DNA of 64,000 bases from JAPXRI01 sp033813635 (GCA_033813635.1 JAPXRI010000011.1:1-64000); one strand, 5' to 3'; positions 1-10,023 are shown, numbered from the stretch's first letter. Numbers and translations are program-made. Notes: a model not told the origin generated them from the letters alone.

Positions 1-3000
1 TGGCGAAGGCCCGCGAAATATGGTCCTTCTTCAACGACTTCCTGTCCAAATACGACAACTTCCTTCCGCCGGACAATTACCAGGAAGAGCCCTGCGGCAC
101 GATAGCCCACAGGACAAGCCCGACTAACATCGGGCTTGCGCTGCTCTCGGTAGTCACCGCTAGAAAACTGCAGTTTATCGATGAGGAAACCGCGCTCAGG
201 CTTATGGAAAACATTGTAAACACCGTGCAGAAGCTAAAAAAATTCAAGGGGCATTTGTACAACTGGTACGATACGCAGACCCTTGATACGCTCTGCCCGG
301 AGACAATCTCAAGCGTCGACAGCGGCAACTTTGCGGCCTGCCTTCTGATCACTGCCGCTGCGCTGCGCGAATATAAAAGCGGGAACGCGAAAAAGCTCGC
401 CGGTATCTGCCGCGCTCTTTTCGACGACACCGACTTTAAAATAATGTATGATGACGATAACCAGCTCCTGCGCATATCGCTGAGCCCGGACCACAAAAAC
501 CCGGGCGGCTATTACGACATGCTGGCGAGCGAGGCGCGGCTGACAAGCTATATCGCGATCGCTAAGGGCGACGTGCCGAGCAGGCATTGGAAAAGGCTTT
601 CAAGGCTATTAAGCGAGCAAAACGGCTATTCCGGGCTAGTCTCGTGGAGTGGAAGCTGTTTTGAGTATCTAATGCCGAATATCATAATGCCGGAGATGCC
701 CAACTCCCTGATCTACGAGTCCAACAGGTACGCGGTTTACTGCCAGCGGCTGCGCGCGCGCTCCTGCGGGACGCCGTGGGGGATATCCGAGAGCTGTTAC
801 TTCGCCTTTGACTCCGCGCTCAATTATCAATATAAGGCGCACGGCGTTGCGAGTATCGCGCTTAAAGCCGGTGTAAACGAGGAGCTTGTCGTTTCACCCT
901 ACTCGACCTACCTCGCGCTTGTATGCGAGCCGCAGAAAGCGGTTGAAAACCTTAGAGCGCTGGACGCTCTCGGTGTTTCCGGACGCTACGGTTTTTACGA
1001 GGCGGTGGACTACACCGCCCCGAGGCTTCCGTCGGGGGAGCGTTATAAAACCGTAAAAGCGTATATGACGCACCATCTCGGCATGAGCCTCTGCGCGATA
1101 GGCAACGCGCTGACCGCATCGGAAAACGGCGGCTACCTCTGCGATTTGTTTTTAGATGAGCCGCTGTTGTCCTCCTGCGAGAGCCTTCTCTGCGAGCGCG
1201 TGCCGGTCAACGCGATCAACATCACCGCACTGAAGCCGAAGCCCTCAAGTAAAAAAACTCAGAGCGGCATAAACAACTACAGCCAGATTATAGACGGCTA
1301 TAATGTCTGGCTGCCGCCGTGCAATATCTCCTCGAACAGGCGGTACTCCGTCCTCGCGGCGGCTTCCGGTGTCACGCGGTCGACGATGGGAGATATCCTG
1401 ATTTATCGGGCTGACTGCGCCGCGGACGCGCGCCTGCCGGGAATCGTCACCCTTGTTAAGACGTCGGAAAATATATTCTCGGTGACCGACCTCCCGCGGG
1501 ACGGGGCGGAGGCCTCGAGAAAGACGATTTTTACATCTCAGGGGACGAAGTACACCGCGGACTGCAGAACGCTGTCCGTGACGGAGACGGTACGCGTGTC
1601 ACCCGGCGAGCCCGGCGAGCAGAGGGAAATCTATATCCAGAACAGAGGCGAGAGCAGGGAGGAAATAACGCTCTGTTTTTACTTCGAGCCGGTGTTGTCC
1701 TCCGAAGCGGACTATCAGAGCCATCCCGACTTTACAAAGATGTTCATATCCACCAGGCAAATAAGCGGCGGAGCGCTGATAATGAAAAAAAACAGGAGCG
1801 GCGGACCGAACCTGTATCTCGTCGCTCTCTGCGACACCGACGCGAAATTCACTACCGTGCGCAAGGCTATCATCGGGAGAAACGGCGTGACGGATATTTC
1901 CGTGTTCTTTGAGAATGAATGGCTCTCCGATTTCGGCCAGGTCAGGGATGCGGGGGTTCGCGTGCTCGCAAAGATAGCTGTCGAGCCGAAAACGGACAGG
2001 ATTGTCAGACTGGCGCTCTCCTGCGGAGCAAACGCAGAAAACACGGAAAACAGCGCGCGGCGAATCCTCCTGCTGCCTGAAAAGAACAACGCCGACGCGT
2101 TTCTGCGGAAGGCGATTTCTCTCGGCCTTGACGCTTCCGCGATTAAGGAAGCCATCGGAGTTCTCCCATGCCTGTTCTACGAGCCGTACGCAAGGCGGTA
2201 TTTCGCGGAGAGAATTACCGGCGCTTCCGTGAGCCGCGCCGGGCTCTGGAAGCTTGGCATATCCGGAGACCTGCCGATAGGCGTGCTCTCATACGACGAT
2301 TTTCTCGGGCAGGACGAGTTTATCAAAGCGATTTTCAGATATATACGTCTGCACGCCCTGCTCTCGGCGTTCGGTGCCGATTTCGACCTCGCGATTATCT
2401 GCGCCGACGGCGGGGATTATGACCGGCCGGAGTTCAACGCGTGTTTTTCCGCGATAAAGATCACAGGGAGCGACAGATGCGTGGGGAGAAAGGGCGGAAT
2501 CCACCTTTTCGATGTCAGCCGGCTGCAAAAAGAGGAGGTCGACACTCTCTACTCCGCCGCGTCGTTCGTTCTTCCACCCGCGAATTGGGACGGGGAGAGA
2601 CCGCCGATCGAACAGGACGAGCTTTCCGGCAGGGGAAGAAATCCCTCGCTGAATCCCAGAATTCATTCCGTACCCTGCGCAAACACTTTTTTCGGCTTTA
2701 CAGGCGCGGATTGTGGTCTTCTGCATATGTGGTGTGCAAACTCGAGACTGTTCAAGCTCACACCCTGGGAAAACGACGTCCTTTTACCGGCTCCCGCAGG
2801 CGAAGATATCCGCCTCTGGCGGGAGGGTCGGAGTATATCCGTTTTCTGCAGAAACGACGGGTACAGGTCCTCGGTTAAATTCGAGCCGAACTGTGTGATA
2901 TGGCAAAAACAGTTTGACAATATGAAGCTGCGGACCACGGCTTTCGTCCATCCGAAGCTGCCGGCTAGGGTGGTAAAGCTCGAGCTTGACGGAACAAGCG

Positions 3001-4883
3001 ACGAGCCCGTCGAGCTCGTATGGATGCTTCGTCCGGTATTCGGAGAAAAAAACGTCGAAAACAGAAGGCTTATTACCGCATATGACGAAACTCTCGGCGC
3101 AATCACGGTTCAAAACCCGTTTGCGGACGATTTCAACCCCCGGACCCTTGCGCTGTGCGTCAACCCGAAGCCCGCGGGCTTCACATGCGATTACCCGTCC
3201 TATAAGCAGAGAAGCTTCGACGGGAAATGCGGAAGGGGATTGCTGCCGTGCGTTGCCTTCAGAATCGTATTAACGCCCGTCGGCGGAAAAGCGGCCGCAT
3301 ATTTCACGGCCGCGATATCCGACGGAGAGAATGCCAAGGAAATCGCGGCGAGCCTTTCCGACCGCGACAACGCGTCGAAAACGCTGGACGCCGTCAGAGA
3401 AGCGACAAAGGCGGCGACGGAGACCATAAAAATCAATACGCCCGATACGCGCCTGAACAGCTATATCAATGACTGGAGCGCCTGGCAGATCATCGGCTCA
3501 AGACTGTATTCAAAGAGTTCCATCTACCAGAATGGCGGTGCGTACGGCTTTAGAGATCAGCTTCAGGACGTGTCCGCGCTGGTGTTGACGAAGCCAGAGC
3601 TTCTGAAAATACAGATTTACCGCGCCTGCGCTCGCCAGTATGAGGAGGGTGACGTGATGCACTGGTTCCACGCGGGCATGAGAACCGGGAGCGGGGCGCC
3701 GAAGGGTGTGCGAACCCTGTGCAGCGACGACCTGCTATGGCTTGTCAGGTCTGTAACGCGGTATGTCGAAACCACCGGCGACGAGTCGATACTGAAAACG
3801 AAGATCCGCTATATCAAGAGCGAGCCGCTGGATTTCGGCGAACGCGAGCGCTATGAAAACGCGGAGCCTTCGCCGATCAAGGAATCGGTTTTTTCACACT
3901 GCGTCCGCGCGATAGAACAGTTTGAAAAGCGGGGGAGAGGCGAGCACGGCCTCCCGAAAATCCTCGGCGGCGATTGGAACGACGGCTTTAACCGTCTCGG
4001 TGAAAACGGCAGGGGAGAGAGCGTCTGGCTCGCGTGGTTTGCTTCAGAAACGGTGCTGAGCTTCTCCTCCGTCTGCGGGAGAATCGGCGAAAAAGAATAC
4101 GCGAAACACCTTAAGGAGCTCGCCAGCGAGCTCGCGCAGGCCGCAGGCAATGCGTGGGACGGCGGTTGGTTCAGACGGGGCTACGACGATTTCGGGCGGC
4201 CGGTGGGCTCCGAGGCCAACGCCGAGTGCAAAATCGATTCCGTCGCCCAGAGCTTCTCGGTATTCTGCGAAGCGTACGGCAAAACCGCGGAGGAACGGGA
4301 AAAAATCAGGCTCGCGCTGAAAAATGCCTCAGAAAGGCTTATCGACCGTGAAAACATGCTGATCAGGCTGTTCACGCCGCCGATAGTAACGACGAGAGAG
4401 TACGGGTATATCTCGGCTTACCCGCCGGGAGTCCGCGAAAACGGCGGACAGTATACCCATGCCGCGGTCTGGCTCGCCTCCGCAATGCTCAGAGCGAGGG
4501 AAAGCAGTCTCGGCTATCAGATGCTTAAGCTGCTGTTGCCAGCGTACCACGACCCGGAAAAATATGAAGGCGAAACCTTTGTGCTGTCAGCCGACGTGTA
4601 CGGGTACGGCGACCTGACCGGAAAATGCGGGTGGAGCTGGTATACCGGCGCCGCCGGCTGGTACAGGCGGACGGTTGTGGAGGATTTGCTCGGAATTACG
4701 TTGAAAGACGGCATGCTGCGCGTTTCGCCAAACGTGCCTGGCGATTGGCCGGGATACGAGTGCGAGCTCAGGTACGGCAATAGCCGATATATAATACGCG
4801 CTGTAAATACCGGCACGAAAACCTCCGCGGAGCTTTCTCTGACTGATGACGGCGAAACACACGAGGTAAACGTGTTTTTCTAA
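1..4883 (+). CDS. Cyclic beta-1,2-glucan synthase / GH94-type giant protein (5'-truncated by window edge)
   Basis: The frame is open from the first bases (codons start at position 3) and gives 1626 residues, so the N-terminus lies outside the window. The first part matches the glycoamylase-like domain of NdvB/ChvB cyclic beta-1,2-glucan synthases: an early LPPDNYQEEP..AHRTSPTNIGL motif, WGISES near residue 258 and HHLGMS near residue 357. The C-terminal half is a GH94 phosphorylase domain, with the catalytic-acid motif GGDWNDG near residue 1322 and a WSWYTGAAGW motif near the end. Whether the glycosyltransferase (GT84) domain is present upstream cannot be seen, so a stand-alone 1,2-beta-oligoglucan phosphorylase relative is also possible. 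A strong terminator follows. Family assignment is by recognised motifs; the product is inferred. Confidence 0.8.
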   Translation, partial: AKAREIWSFFNDFLSKYDNFLPPDNYQEEPCGTIAHRTSPTNIGLALLSVVTARKLQFIDEETALRLMENIVNTVQKLKKFKGHLYNWYDTQTLDTLCPETISSVDSGNFAACLLITAAALREYKSGNAKKLAGICRALFDDTDFKIMYDDDNQLLRISLSPDHKNPGGYYDMLASEARLTSYIAIAKGDVPSRHWKRLSRLLSEQNGYSGLVSWSGSCFEYLMPNIIMPEMPNSLIYESNRYAVYCQRLRARSCGTPWGISESCYFAFDSALNYQYKAHGVASIALKAGVNEELVVSPYSTYLALVCEPQKAVENLRALDALGVSGRYGFYEAVDYTAPRLPSGERYKTVKAYMTHHLGMSLCAIGNALTASENGGYLCDLFLDEPLLSSCESLLCERVPVNAINITALKPKPSSKKTQSGINNYSQIIDGYNVWLPPCNISSNRRYSVLAAASGVTRSTMGDILIYRADCAADARLPGIVTLVKTSENIFSVTDLPRDGAEASRKTIFTSQGTKYTADCRTLSVTETVRVSPGEPGEQREIYIQNRGESREEITLCFYFEPVLSSEADYQSHPDFTKMFISTRQISGGALIMKKNRSGGPNLYLVALCDTDAKFTTVRKAIIGRNGVTDISVFFENEWLSDFGQVRDAGVRVLAKIAVEPKTDRIVRLALSCGANAENTENSARRILLLPEKNNADAFLRKAISLGLDASAIKEAIGVLPCLFYEPYARRYFAERITGASVSRAGLWKLGISGDLPIGVLSYDDFLGQDEFIKAIFRYIRLHALLSAFGADFDLAIICADGGDYDRPEFNACFSAIKITGSDRCVGRKGGIHLFDVSRLQKEEVDTLYSAASFVLPPANWDGERPPIEQDELSGRGRNPSLNPRIHSVPCANTFFGFTGADCGLLHMWCANSRLFKLTPWENDVLLPAPAGEDIRLWREGRSISVFCRNDGYRSSVKFEPNCVIWQKQFDNMKLRTTAFVHPKLPARVVKLELDGTSDEPVELVWMLRPVFGEKNVENRRLITAYDETLGAITVQNPFADDFNPRTLALCVNPKPAGFTCDYPSYKQRSFDGKCGRGLLPCVAFRIVLTPVGGKAAAYFTAAISDGENAKEIAASLSDRDNASKTLDAVREATKAATETIKINTPDTRLNSYINDWSAWQIIGSRLYSKSSIYQNGGAYGFRDQLQDVSALVLTKPELLKIQIYRACARQYEEGDVMHWFHAGMRTGSGAPKGVRTLCSDDLLWLVRSVTRYVETTGDESILKTKIRYIKSEPLDFGERERYENAEPSPIKESVFSHCVRAIEQFEKRGRGEHGLPKILGGDWNDGFNRLGENGRGESVWLAWFASETVLSFSSVCGRIGEKEYAKHLKELASELAQAAGNAWDGGWFRRGYDDFGRPVGSEANAECKIDSVAQSFSVFCEAYGKTAEEREKIRLALKNASERLIDRENMLIRLFTPPIVTTREYGYISAYPPGVRENGGQYTHAAVWLASAMLRARESSLGYQMLKLLLPAYHDPEKYEGETFVLSADVYGYGDLTGKCGWSWYTGAAGWYRRTVVEDLLGITLKDGMLRVSPNVPGDWPGYECELRYGNSRYIIRAVNTGTKTSAELSLTDDGETHEVNVFF

Positions 4884-4897
4884 AGGGATGGCCGGCG

Positions 4898-4931
4898 GCC
4901 GGGGACAAAATTGTCCCCGGCTCATTTTTTT
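4898..4931 (+). terminator. Rho-independent terminator after the GH94-type gene
   Basis: An 11-bp perfect GC-rich stem (arms 4898-4908 and 4911-4921) with a 2-nt loop is followed by TCATTTTTTT. It lies 15 nt after the stop codon and separates the glucan gene from the spoIIIA operon. Confidence 0.85.
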
Positions 4932-5048
4932 ATGTTCTAAGACGGACATGCAGAGAGTAGTTATAAACAGAAACGCTGATACGCAAAGGATGTGATGTTT
5001 ATGCGTGTGATGGCGACCGTGAGGCTTGCCCCCTCGGGAGGCGGCGTA

Positions 5049-5987
5049 ATGAAAAACGAAATCGAAAGGGTATCGCGGGCTTTCGAATGCCTGCCTCCGG
5101 AAATCAGGAGGGCGGCGGGGTCGCTTACGGAGGAAAACAAAGCAGGTATAGAGGAAATACGCCTTCGCTGCGGAAAGCCTGCGACGGCGCTGCTGGGACA
5201 AACGGAGTATATTATCACGAGGGAGGGCCGGCTCTGCGGCAGGGAAGGAGCCTCCCGTGGGATAAAGGTGGTTCCCGAGCACCTGGTCTATACCGTGGAA
5301 CAGGCCGCAAACGGCGTGATTTACGGCGCGCAGGAGAGCATAAGGGAGGGCTACATAACGATACCGGGCGGGCACAGGGTCGGTATCTGCGGACACGCCG
5401 TCACGGATAAAAACAGTGTGACCGCGATAAAGCAATTCAGCTCCGTATGCGTGAGAATAGCGAGGGCGATCGCCGGCATTGGCACGGAGACCGCCGGCAT
5501 TATCTCGGGAAGCGGCAGGGTAATGAGCACGCTGATCGTATCCCCTCCGCTCGGGGGAAAAACCACGCTCTTAAGAGACGTGATAAGGGAGCTCTCCGCC
5601 CGAGGCAGCCGGGTCGGAATAGCGGACGAGCGTGGGGAGCTCGCGGGCATGTTCAAGGGTACGCCCCAGTTTGACGTCGGTCCCTGCACGGATGTGATCG
5701 ACGGGTGCACGAAGGCGGACGGCGCGCTGATGCTTTTGCGCGGCATGTCGCCGGACATCATCGCGATGGACGAGATAACGGCTCCGGAGGATGTGGCGGC
5801 AATCTGCAAGGCCGCGAACTGCGGTGTATCCGTCCTCGCGAGCGCCCATGCCGAGAGCTTGGAGGAGCTTTCGCGCAGAAAAACGTACGATCCGCTTTTT
5901 GAGAGCGGGATATTCCGGATAATAGGCGTTTTGAAAAATACCGGCGGCGAAAGGCTTTGCTCGCTCTACGAGGTTGACGGCAGTTGA
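5049..5987 (+). CDS. spoIIIAA: Stage III sporulation protein AA (ATPase)
   Basis: Predicted 312-aa AAA+-type secretion ATPase of the SpoIIIA-SpoIIQ channel that links mother cell and forespore. It has a Walker A motif SPPLGGKTTLLRD near residue 170, a Walker B MSPDIIAMDE near residue 240, and the family's PGGHRVGICG segment. Length fits the family (about 310 aa). ATG 5049 is preferred over the in-frame GTG at 4992 because GGGAGG sits 7-8 nt upstream of it. It is the first gene of an eight-gene operon and its stop overlaps the TTG start of the next gene. Sigma-E control is known for the family, but I could not identify a convincing promoter here. Confidence 0.95.
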   Translation: MKNEIERVSRAFECLPPEIRRAAGSLTEENKAGIEEIRLRCGKPATALLGQTEYIITREGRLCGREGASRGIKVVPEHLVYTVEQAANGVIYGAQESIREGYITIPGGHRVGICGHAVTDKNSVTAIKQFSSVCVRIARAIAGIGTETAGIISGSGRVMSTLIVSPPLGGKTTLLRDVIRELSARGSRVGIADERGELAGMFKGTPQFDVGPCTDVIDGCTKADGALMLLRGMSPDIIAMDEITAPEDVAAICKAANCGVSVLASAHAESLEELSRRKTYDPLFESGIFRIIGVLKNTGGERLCSLYEVDGS

Positions 5988-6511
5988 ACGGGAGCATCGC
6001 TCTGAAAACAGCCGGGTTTCTGTTAGTCTCGCTCGCCGGCTTTATGCTCGGCTTTCTCGCGAGAAAAAAAGTATACCGGCACGCCGAAACCCTTCACAGA
6101 CTTACCGGAATACTCTCAAGGCTCCAAAGTGAAATATCTTACGCACACGCTTCTCCGGAAGATTTTTTTGAAATCCTTGCTGCCGAAAACGATTACATCG
6201 GAAAATGTTTTAAAACGGTTCTCGACAAGATGCGAAAAGTGAGGCTCCCGTTAAGCGCTGCATGGTCGGAAGCGGTAGAAGAGCATTCTGACGCTCTCTG
6301 CCTTACGGACGGGGAGAAGGCCGAGCTGTTGAGGCTCGGGAAGTCAATCGGGCGGCTCGACCTCGAAGGCGCGCTGAAGGCGGTCGAGCTCACCTGCGAA
6401 AGCTTCAAAGCGCTCTCGCGCACGGCGCATGAGTCGAAGAAAAACGACGGAAGGCTGAAGCTCGCGCTGTACACCGCGGGCGGGCTGCTGGCGGCTCTGC
6501 TGCTTATTTGA
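5984..6511 (+). CDS. spoIIIAB: Stage III sporulation protein AB
   Basis: A 175-aa protein with one N-terminal membrane segment (KTAGFLLVSLAGFMLGFLA), a helical body and a C-terminal hydrophobic segment, resembling the GspF-like SpoIIIAB. The start is TTG at 5984, overlapping the TGA of spoIIIAA by 4 nt (translational coupling). Its position between spoIIIAA and spoIIIAC is diagnostic. Confidence 0.92.
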   Translation: MNGSIALKTAGFLLVSLAGFMLGFLARKKVYRHAETLHRLTGILSRLQSEISYAHASPEDFFEILAAENDYIGKCFKTVLDKMRKVRLPLSAAWSEAVEEHSDALCLTDGEKAELLRLGKSIGRLDLEGALKAVELTCESFKALSRTAHESKKNDGRLKLALYTAGGLLAALLLI

Positions 6512-6533
6512 ACCAGGATGGGGTATGTGATAT

Positions 6534-6728
6534 ATGCAAATCGATTTGATTTTTAAAATAGCCGCGGTGGGTCTGATCGTCGCGATCCTCAGCCAGATTC
6601 TATCAAGATCTGGCAGGGATGAACAGGCGCTGATACTGACGCTGGCCGGGCTGGTTATCGTACTGCTTGTGCTTGTCCAGCAGATAGGAGCGCTGTTTTC
6701 GACGATGAAGCAGATCTTCGGATTTTAA
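6534..6728 (+). CDS. spoIIIAC: Stage III sporulation protein AC
   Basis: A 64-aa protein, almost entirely two transmembrane helices separated by a short polar turn (SRSGRDEQ). This matches SpoIIIAC in size and topology. It ends 1 nt before the start of spoIIIAD, with which it shares membrane topology. Confidence 0.93.
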   Translation: MQIDLIFKIAAVGLIVAILSQILSRSGRDEQALILTLAGLVIVLLVLVQQIGALFSTMKQIFGF

Positions 6729-6729
6729 A

Positions 6730-7122
6730 ATGGACGAAGCCATCAAATACACGCTTATTGCGCTTGCGGCGGTGGTATGCGTAATTGTACTGAAGAAAAG
6801 CGAACCCGGCTTTGCGATATTGATAACGATCTGCGCCGTGCTGGTCTTTGCGTACGCGCTAATCGGAGCGGTAAGCGTGATTCGGGATTTCGCCGCCCAA
6901 GTTGAGGACATGTCCGGCGCGGTCGACGGAGCAACGGCGGTGCTTTTCAAAGTCCTCGGAATCACCATGATCACAAGGATCGGCGCGCAGATCTGTAAAG
7001 ACGCGGGTGAAGGCTCGCTCAGCCTGAAGCTTGAAATGCTTGGCTCGGCTCTCGCGCTTATTGCCGCGCTGCCTTTATTGAGCGGCGTCTTGAACATCGC
7101 AACGTCATTTCTGAAAAGCTGA
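6730..7122 (+). CDS. spoIIIAD: Stage III sporulation protein AD
   Basis: A 130-aa, highly hydrophobic protein with about four membrane helices. The segment FKVLGITMITRIGAQICKDAGEGSL is typical of SpoIIIAD. It starts 1 nt after spoIIIAC and is part of the membrane platform of the feeding-tube complex. Confidence 0.93.
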   Translation: MDEAIKYTLIALAAVVCVIVLKKSEPGFAILITICAVLVFAYALIGAVSVIRDFAAQVEDMSGAVDGATAVLFKVLGITMITRIGAQICKDAGEGSLSLKLEMLGSALALIAALPLLSGVLNIATSFLKS

Positions 7123-7170
7123 TCACAAAGGTGAAGAAGCCGCGCCGTGAAAGGCGAAATGGAGACACAT

Positions 7171-8268
7171 ATGAGAACTTTAAGAAAGCTATTTTGTGTA
7201 CTTTCGATAATCGTCCTCGTCACTCTACCGGCATTTGCCGACACAAGCGGGCACCGTGAGTCCGACAAGATCTCCGGCAGTCTGACGGAGGACGGCAAAG
7301 AGGTTGCAAACGCCGGGAAAACCGATACGGGCTACGACCTTAACGCCGGGCTCGGAAAGGTTATTACTAAGGGGGCGGGGGAGATCGGCGGGATATTGTC
7401 GGACGGGCTCTCCTGCGCCGCTAAGCTCCTCGCGATTGCGCTGCTCTGCGGCGCCGTGTCGGCGCTCGGCCCGGACGGAAACGGCGCCGGTCCGTTCGCC
7501 GTAAACGCCGCCTCGGCGCTCTGTATTATCGTCGTAGGCTCTGTCGAGCTGAACTCTACGCTGAATACCGCGACGGAGTTTCAAAACGATCTCAACTTGT
7601 TTTCCAAAGTGCTGCTGCCGACGCTGACTGCCGCCGGTGTGGCCGCGGGCAGCACCGGCGCTTCGATAGCTAAGCAGAGCGCGGCGCTTCTGTTTTCGGA
7701 TATACTGATAACACTTTTTGCGAATGTGTTCGTTCCGCTCGTCTATATGACCGTCGCGCTGCGCGCCGTCGGAATCATATCCGGCAACCCGTTTTTCTCG
7801 CGGATATCCTCAAGCGTCAAAAATACGATGTCGACGGTTTTAAAATATCTGCTGACGCTGTATTTTGCCTATATCTCGATTATGGGAATAATCGGGTCGG
7901 CCGCGGATACACTCGCGAAAAAAGCGACGAAGACAGCGATATCTACGGCTGTGCCCGTCGTGGGTGGCGTAATCGGCGAAGCGGCGGAATCGGTGTTCGC
8001 CGGCGCGGCGCTGATTAAAAATAGTGTCGGTGTGTTCGGCATCCTGGGCATCCTCGGCTGTGCGGTTACGCCGCTGCTCTCGAGCGGTATCAGCTATCTT
8101 GTGCTCCGGGGCGCAGCGATGCTGACGTCGGCGATACCGGAAAACGGGAGCCAGCAGGCGATTGAAACGCTTGCCGATGCGATGAGCATGATTTTCGGGA
8201 TGTGCTGCGCGTCGGTCGCCCTGCTTTTAATCACTGTTATCGTCATAATGAAGATCTCCGGAGGCTGA
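7171..8268 (+). CDS. spoIIIAE: Stage III sporulation protein AE
   Basis: A 365-aa polytopic membrane protein with an N-terminal signal sequence (FCVLSIIVLVTLPAFA) and multiple C-terminal helices, as in SpoIIIAE. I chose ATG 7171 rather than the in-frame GTG 7147 because a GGAG motif precedes it by about 7 nt and it places the signal peptide at the very N-terminus. The spacing to spoIIIAD (48 nt) is the widest gap in the first half of the operon. Confidence 0.92.
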   Translation: MRTLRKLFCVLSIIVLVTLPAFADTSGHRESDKISGSLTEDGKEVANAGKTDTGYDLNAGLGKVITKGAGEIGGILSDGLSCAAKLLAIALLCGAVSALGPDGNGAGPFAVNAASALCIIVVGSVELNSTLNTATEFQNDLNLFSKVLLPTLTAAGVAAGSTGASIAKQSAALLFSDILITLFANVFVPLVYMTVALRAVGIISGNPFFSRISSSVKNTMSTVLKYLLTLYFAYISIMGIIGSAADTLAKKATKTAISTAVPVVGGVIGEAAESVFAGAALIKNSVGVFGILGILGCAVTPLLSSGISYLVLRGAAMLTSAIPENGSQQAIETLADAMSMIFGMCCASVALLLITVIVIMKISGG

Positions 8269-8285
8269 AAGGGGGGGCGGTAAGA

Positions 8286-8777
8286 TTGCAGAATTTCCTT
8301 GAAAAACTCGGCTCATGGTTTTTGGGGATCGCCGCAGCCGGAATCATCTCCGGTCTCTGCGCGATGCTTGCGCCGGAAAACGGAAAGAAAGCGGTGAAAT
8401 TTGCGGGGGGGCTTCTGGTCATGCTGGCTGTCCTGCTGCCGATACGCTCGCTTTCGGGATATAACCCGGTTTCGGTGCTCGAAAGATATGAGGCAGAGCT
8501 TGCCTCGCGCATCGCTTCACTGACAAATTCCGGCGCGGCCGACGCGGCAGGCATTATAGAAGATCAGACTGAGGACTACATCGAAAATAAGGTCGAGGAA
8601 CTCGGTTATTCATGTACGGCGGATGTGGTTGTGAAAAAAAATCAGCAGGGCTTTCTCGCCCCGTACTCCGTAACCGTCATATACAGATCCCTTCCGGCAG
8701 ACGACATACTGAAAACAGTCAAGGCACTGATTGAGGAGCAAACCGGGATACCCAAGTACAGGCAGTCCCATAAGTAG
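8286..8777 (+). CDS. spoIIIAF: Stage III sporulation protein AF
   Basis: A 163-aa protein with two N-terminal membrane helices (LGSWFLGIAAAGIISGLCAML and FAGGLLVMLAVLLPI) followed by a soluble domain, as in SpoIIIAF. The start is TTG 8286, preceded by a run of seven G at 8271-8277. The open frame extends upstream into spoIIIAE, but no better start is seen there. The GTGCTCGAAAGATATGAG segment encodes the conserved VLERYE motif. Confidence 0.9.
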   Translation: MQNFLEKLGSWFLGIAAAGIISGLCAMLAPENGKKAVKFAGGLLVMLAVLLPIRSLSGYNPVSVLERYEAELASRIASLTNSGAADAAGIIEDQTEDYIENKVEELGYSCTADVVVKKNQQGFLAPYSVTVIYRSLPADDILKTVKALIEEQTGIPKYRQSHK

Positions 8778-8806
8778 AGAATTGAAAAACGGGAGGCAAC
8801 GCGGCG

Positions 8807-9343
8807 ATGAAGCTGAGTTTTTTTAAGTCCGATAAGCTCCTTGAGTTTATCAAAAAGTATAAGTATATCCTTTTGATCGGCCTTTGCGGCGCGGTTCTGC
8901 TGATGATCCCGGTTGGCTCCGAGAGCAAGCAGCAGACAAACGTGGTTAAGACGGAGACAACGGGCTTTGACGTTGAAGAATACGAAAAACAGCTCGCGGA
9001 AATTCTTTCGGAAGTAGAAGGCGTCGGGAACGTTAAGGTGATGCTGTCCCTGAAGAGCGGGGTAGAGACGGTGTACGCGGTCGACAGCAACAGCCAGAGC
9101 TCAAAATCAGAGGGAAACGACAGCTCGAACACAAGCGTTTCAGAGGATAAAAACATCGCGATGCGCTCCGGCGGCAGCGGAGACGAGCCGGTGGTGGTGA
9201 AAACGCTCTACCCGGAGTTCAACGGGGCGATAGTAGTATGCGACGGCGCAGAAGACGTGACCGCGCGGTACGCGATCATTAAAGCGGTCGCCTCGATTAC
9301 CGGGCTAGGGACCGATAAAATCACGGTGCTGAAAAGAAGCTGA
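8807..9343 (+). CDS. spoIIIAG: Stage III sporulation protein AG
   Basis: A 178-aa protein with an N-terminal transmembrane helix (YKYILLIGLCGAVLLMIPV), a ring-building motif region (EYEKQLAEILSEVEGVGNVKVMLSL) and a low-complexity Ser/Asn-rich insertion (SSKSEGNDSSNTSVSEDK). In characterised spore formers SpoIIIAG forms a large ring in the intermembrane space. The terminal ITGLGTDKITVLK motif is typical. An 83-nt gap separates it from spoIIIAH. Confidence 0.93.
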   Translation: MKLSFFKSDKLLEFIKKYKYILLIGLCGAVLLMIPVGSESKQQTNVVKTETTGFDVEEYEKQLAEILSEVEGVGNVKVMLSLKSGVETVYAVDSNSQSSKSEGNDSSNTSVSEDKNIAMRSGGSGDEPVVVKTLYPEFNGAIVVCDGAEDVTARYAIIKAVASITGLGTDKITVLKRS

Positions 9344-9426
9344 AAAAAATTTGCAAAAGCGTCATAGACGCGAAGCAGGAATAATAAAATTAGTATAGAA
9401 TTATTATACTGGAAAGGGCGGACAAT

Positions 9427-10005
9427 ATGAAAATAAAAAAAAGGACAGCGGTCGCGGCTGTTGTTGCGCTTCTGGTCTGCATTGCCGTATACCTCAACTG
9501 GAGTTATCAGAAGGGTCTGAGCGAAGATGTAAGCGACGGAACGGACACAAACGACATTGTCAGCGATGAACAGCGCCTGCTCGGTCAAATCGATCTTGTA
9601 AACGGCAGCGACTATTCGGAGACGGACGAGGCGGCTAAGAAAATCACGGCGTATTTCGCGGAACTGAGGCTGACGCGGCAGCAGGCGCGAGACGAGGCGA
9701 TAAGCACTCTGAAAACCACGACGGAAGACGATTCGCTGAGCCTTGAAGCAAAGGAAGCTGCAGTGGCGAGCATTACCGCGCTGACAAACAACTCTGTCAC
9801 GGAAGCGAGAATCGAGTCGCTTATCATGTCGAAAGGCTATAAGGACTGCGCGGTATTCCTAAAAGAAGACAGCCTGAGCGTCGTAGTCGCTCCCCCCAAA
9901 GACGGCCTGCAGAGCGCTGACGCCGTGCGCATAAAGGACATCGTAGTTTCCGAAACGAACGTGGCGGTGGAAAACATCAGAATTATCGAAGCGCGCATCA
10001 GCTGA
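9427..10005 (+). CDS. spoIIIAH: Stage III sporulation protein AH
   Basis: A 192-aa bitopic protein with one N-terminal helix (AAVVALLVCIAVYLNW), a coiled-coil region and a C-terminal YscJ/FliF-like domain. In Bacillus subtilis SpoIIIAH pairs with SpoIIQ across the two membranes. The start is ATG 9427 behind GGAAAGGGCGG. The AT-rich leader contains an imperfect palindrome around 9392-9410 (AGTATA / TATACT arms) of unknown role. The gene closes the operon at a strong terminator. Confidence 0.93.
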   Translation: MKIKKRTAVAAVVALLVCIAVYLNWSYQKGLSEDVSDGTDTNDIVSDEQRLLGQIDLVNGSDYSETDEAAKKITAYFAELRLTRQQARDEAISTLKTTTEDDSLSLEAKEAAVASITALTNNSVTEARIESLIMSKGYKDCAVFLKEDSLSVVVAPPKDGLQSADAVRIKDIVVSETNVAVENIRIIEARIS

Positions 10006-10023
10006 CGCGAAAATACTTAACGC

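Noticed and set aside
4940..5048. Sigma-E promoter for spoIIIA
   Set aside because: GTTATAAA and GATACGCA elements are present, but the spacing (about 10-11 nt) is too short for sigma-E.
4587..5435. 282-aa minus-strand ORF spanning the terminator and spoIIIAA
   Set aside because: It crosses a strong terminator and lies antisense to two confident genes.
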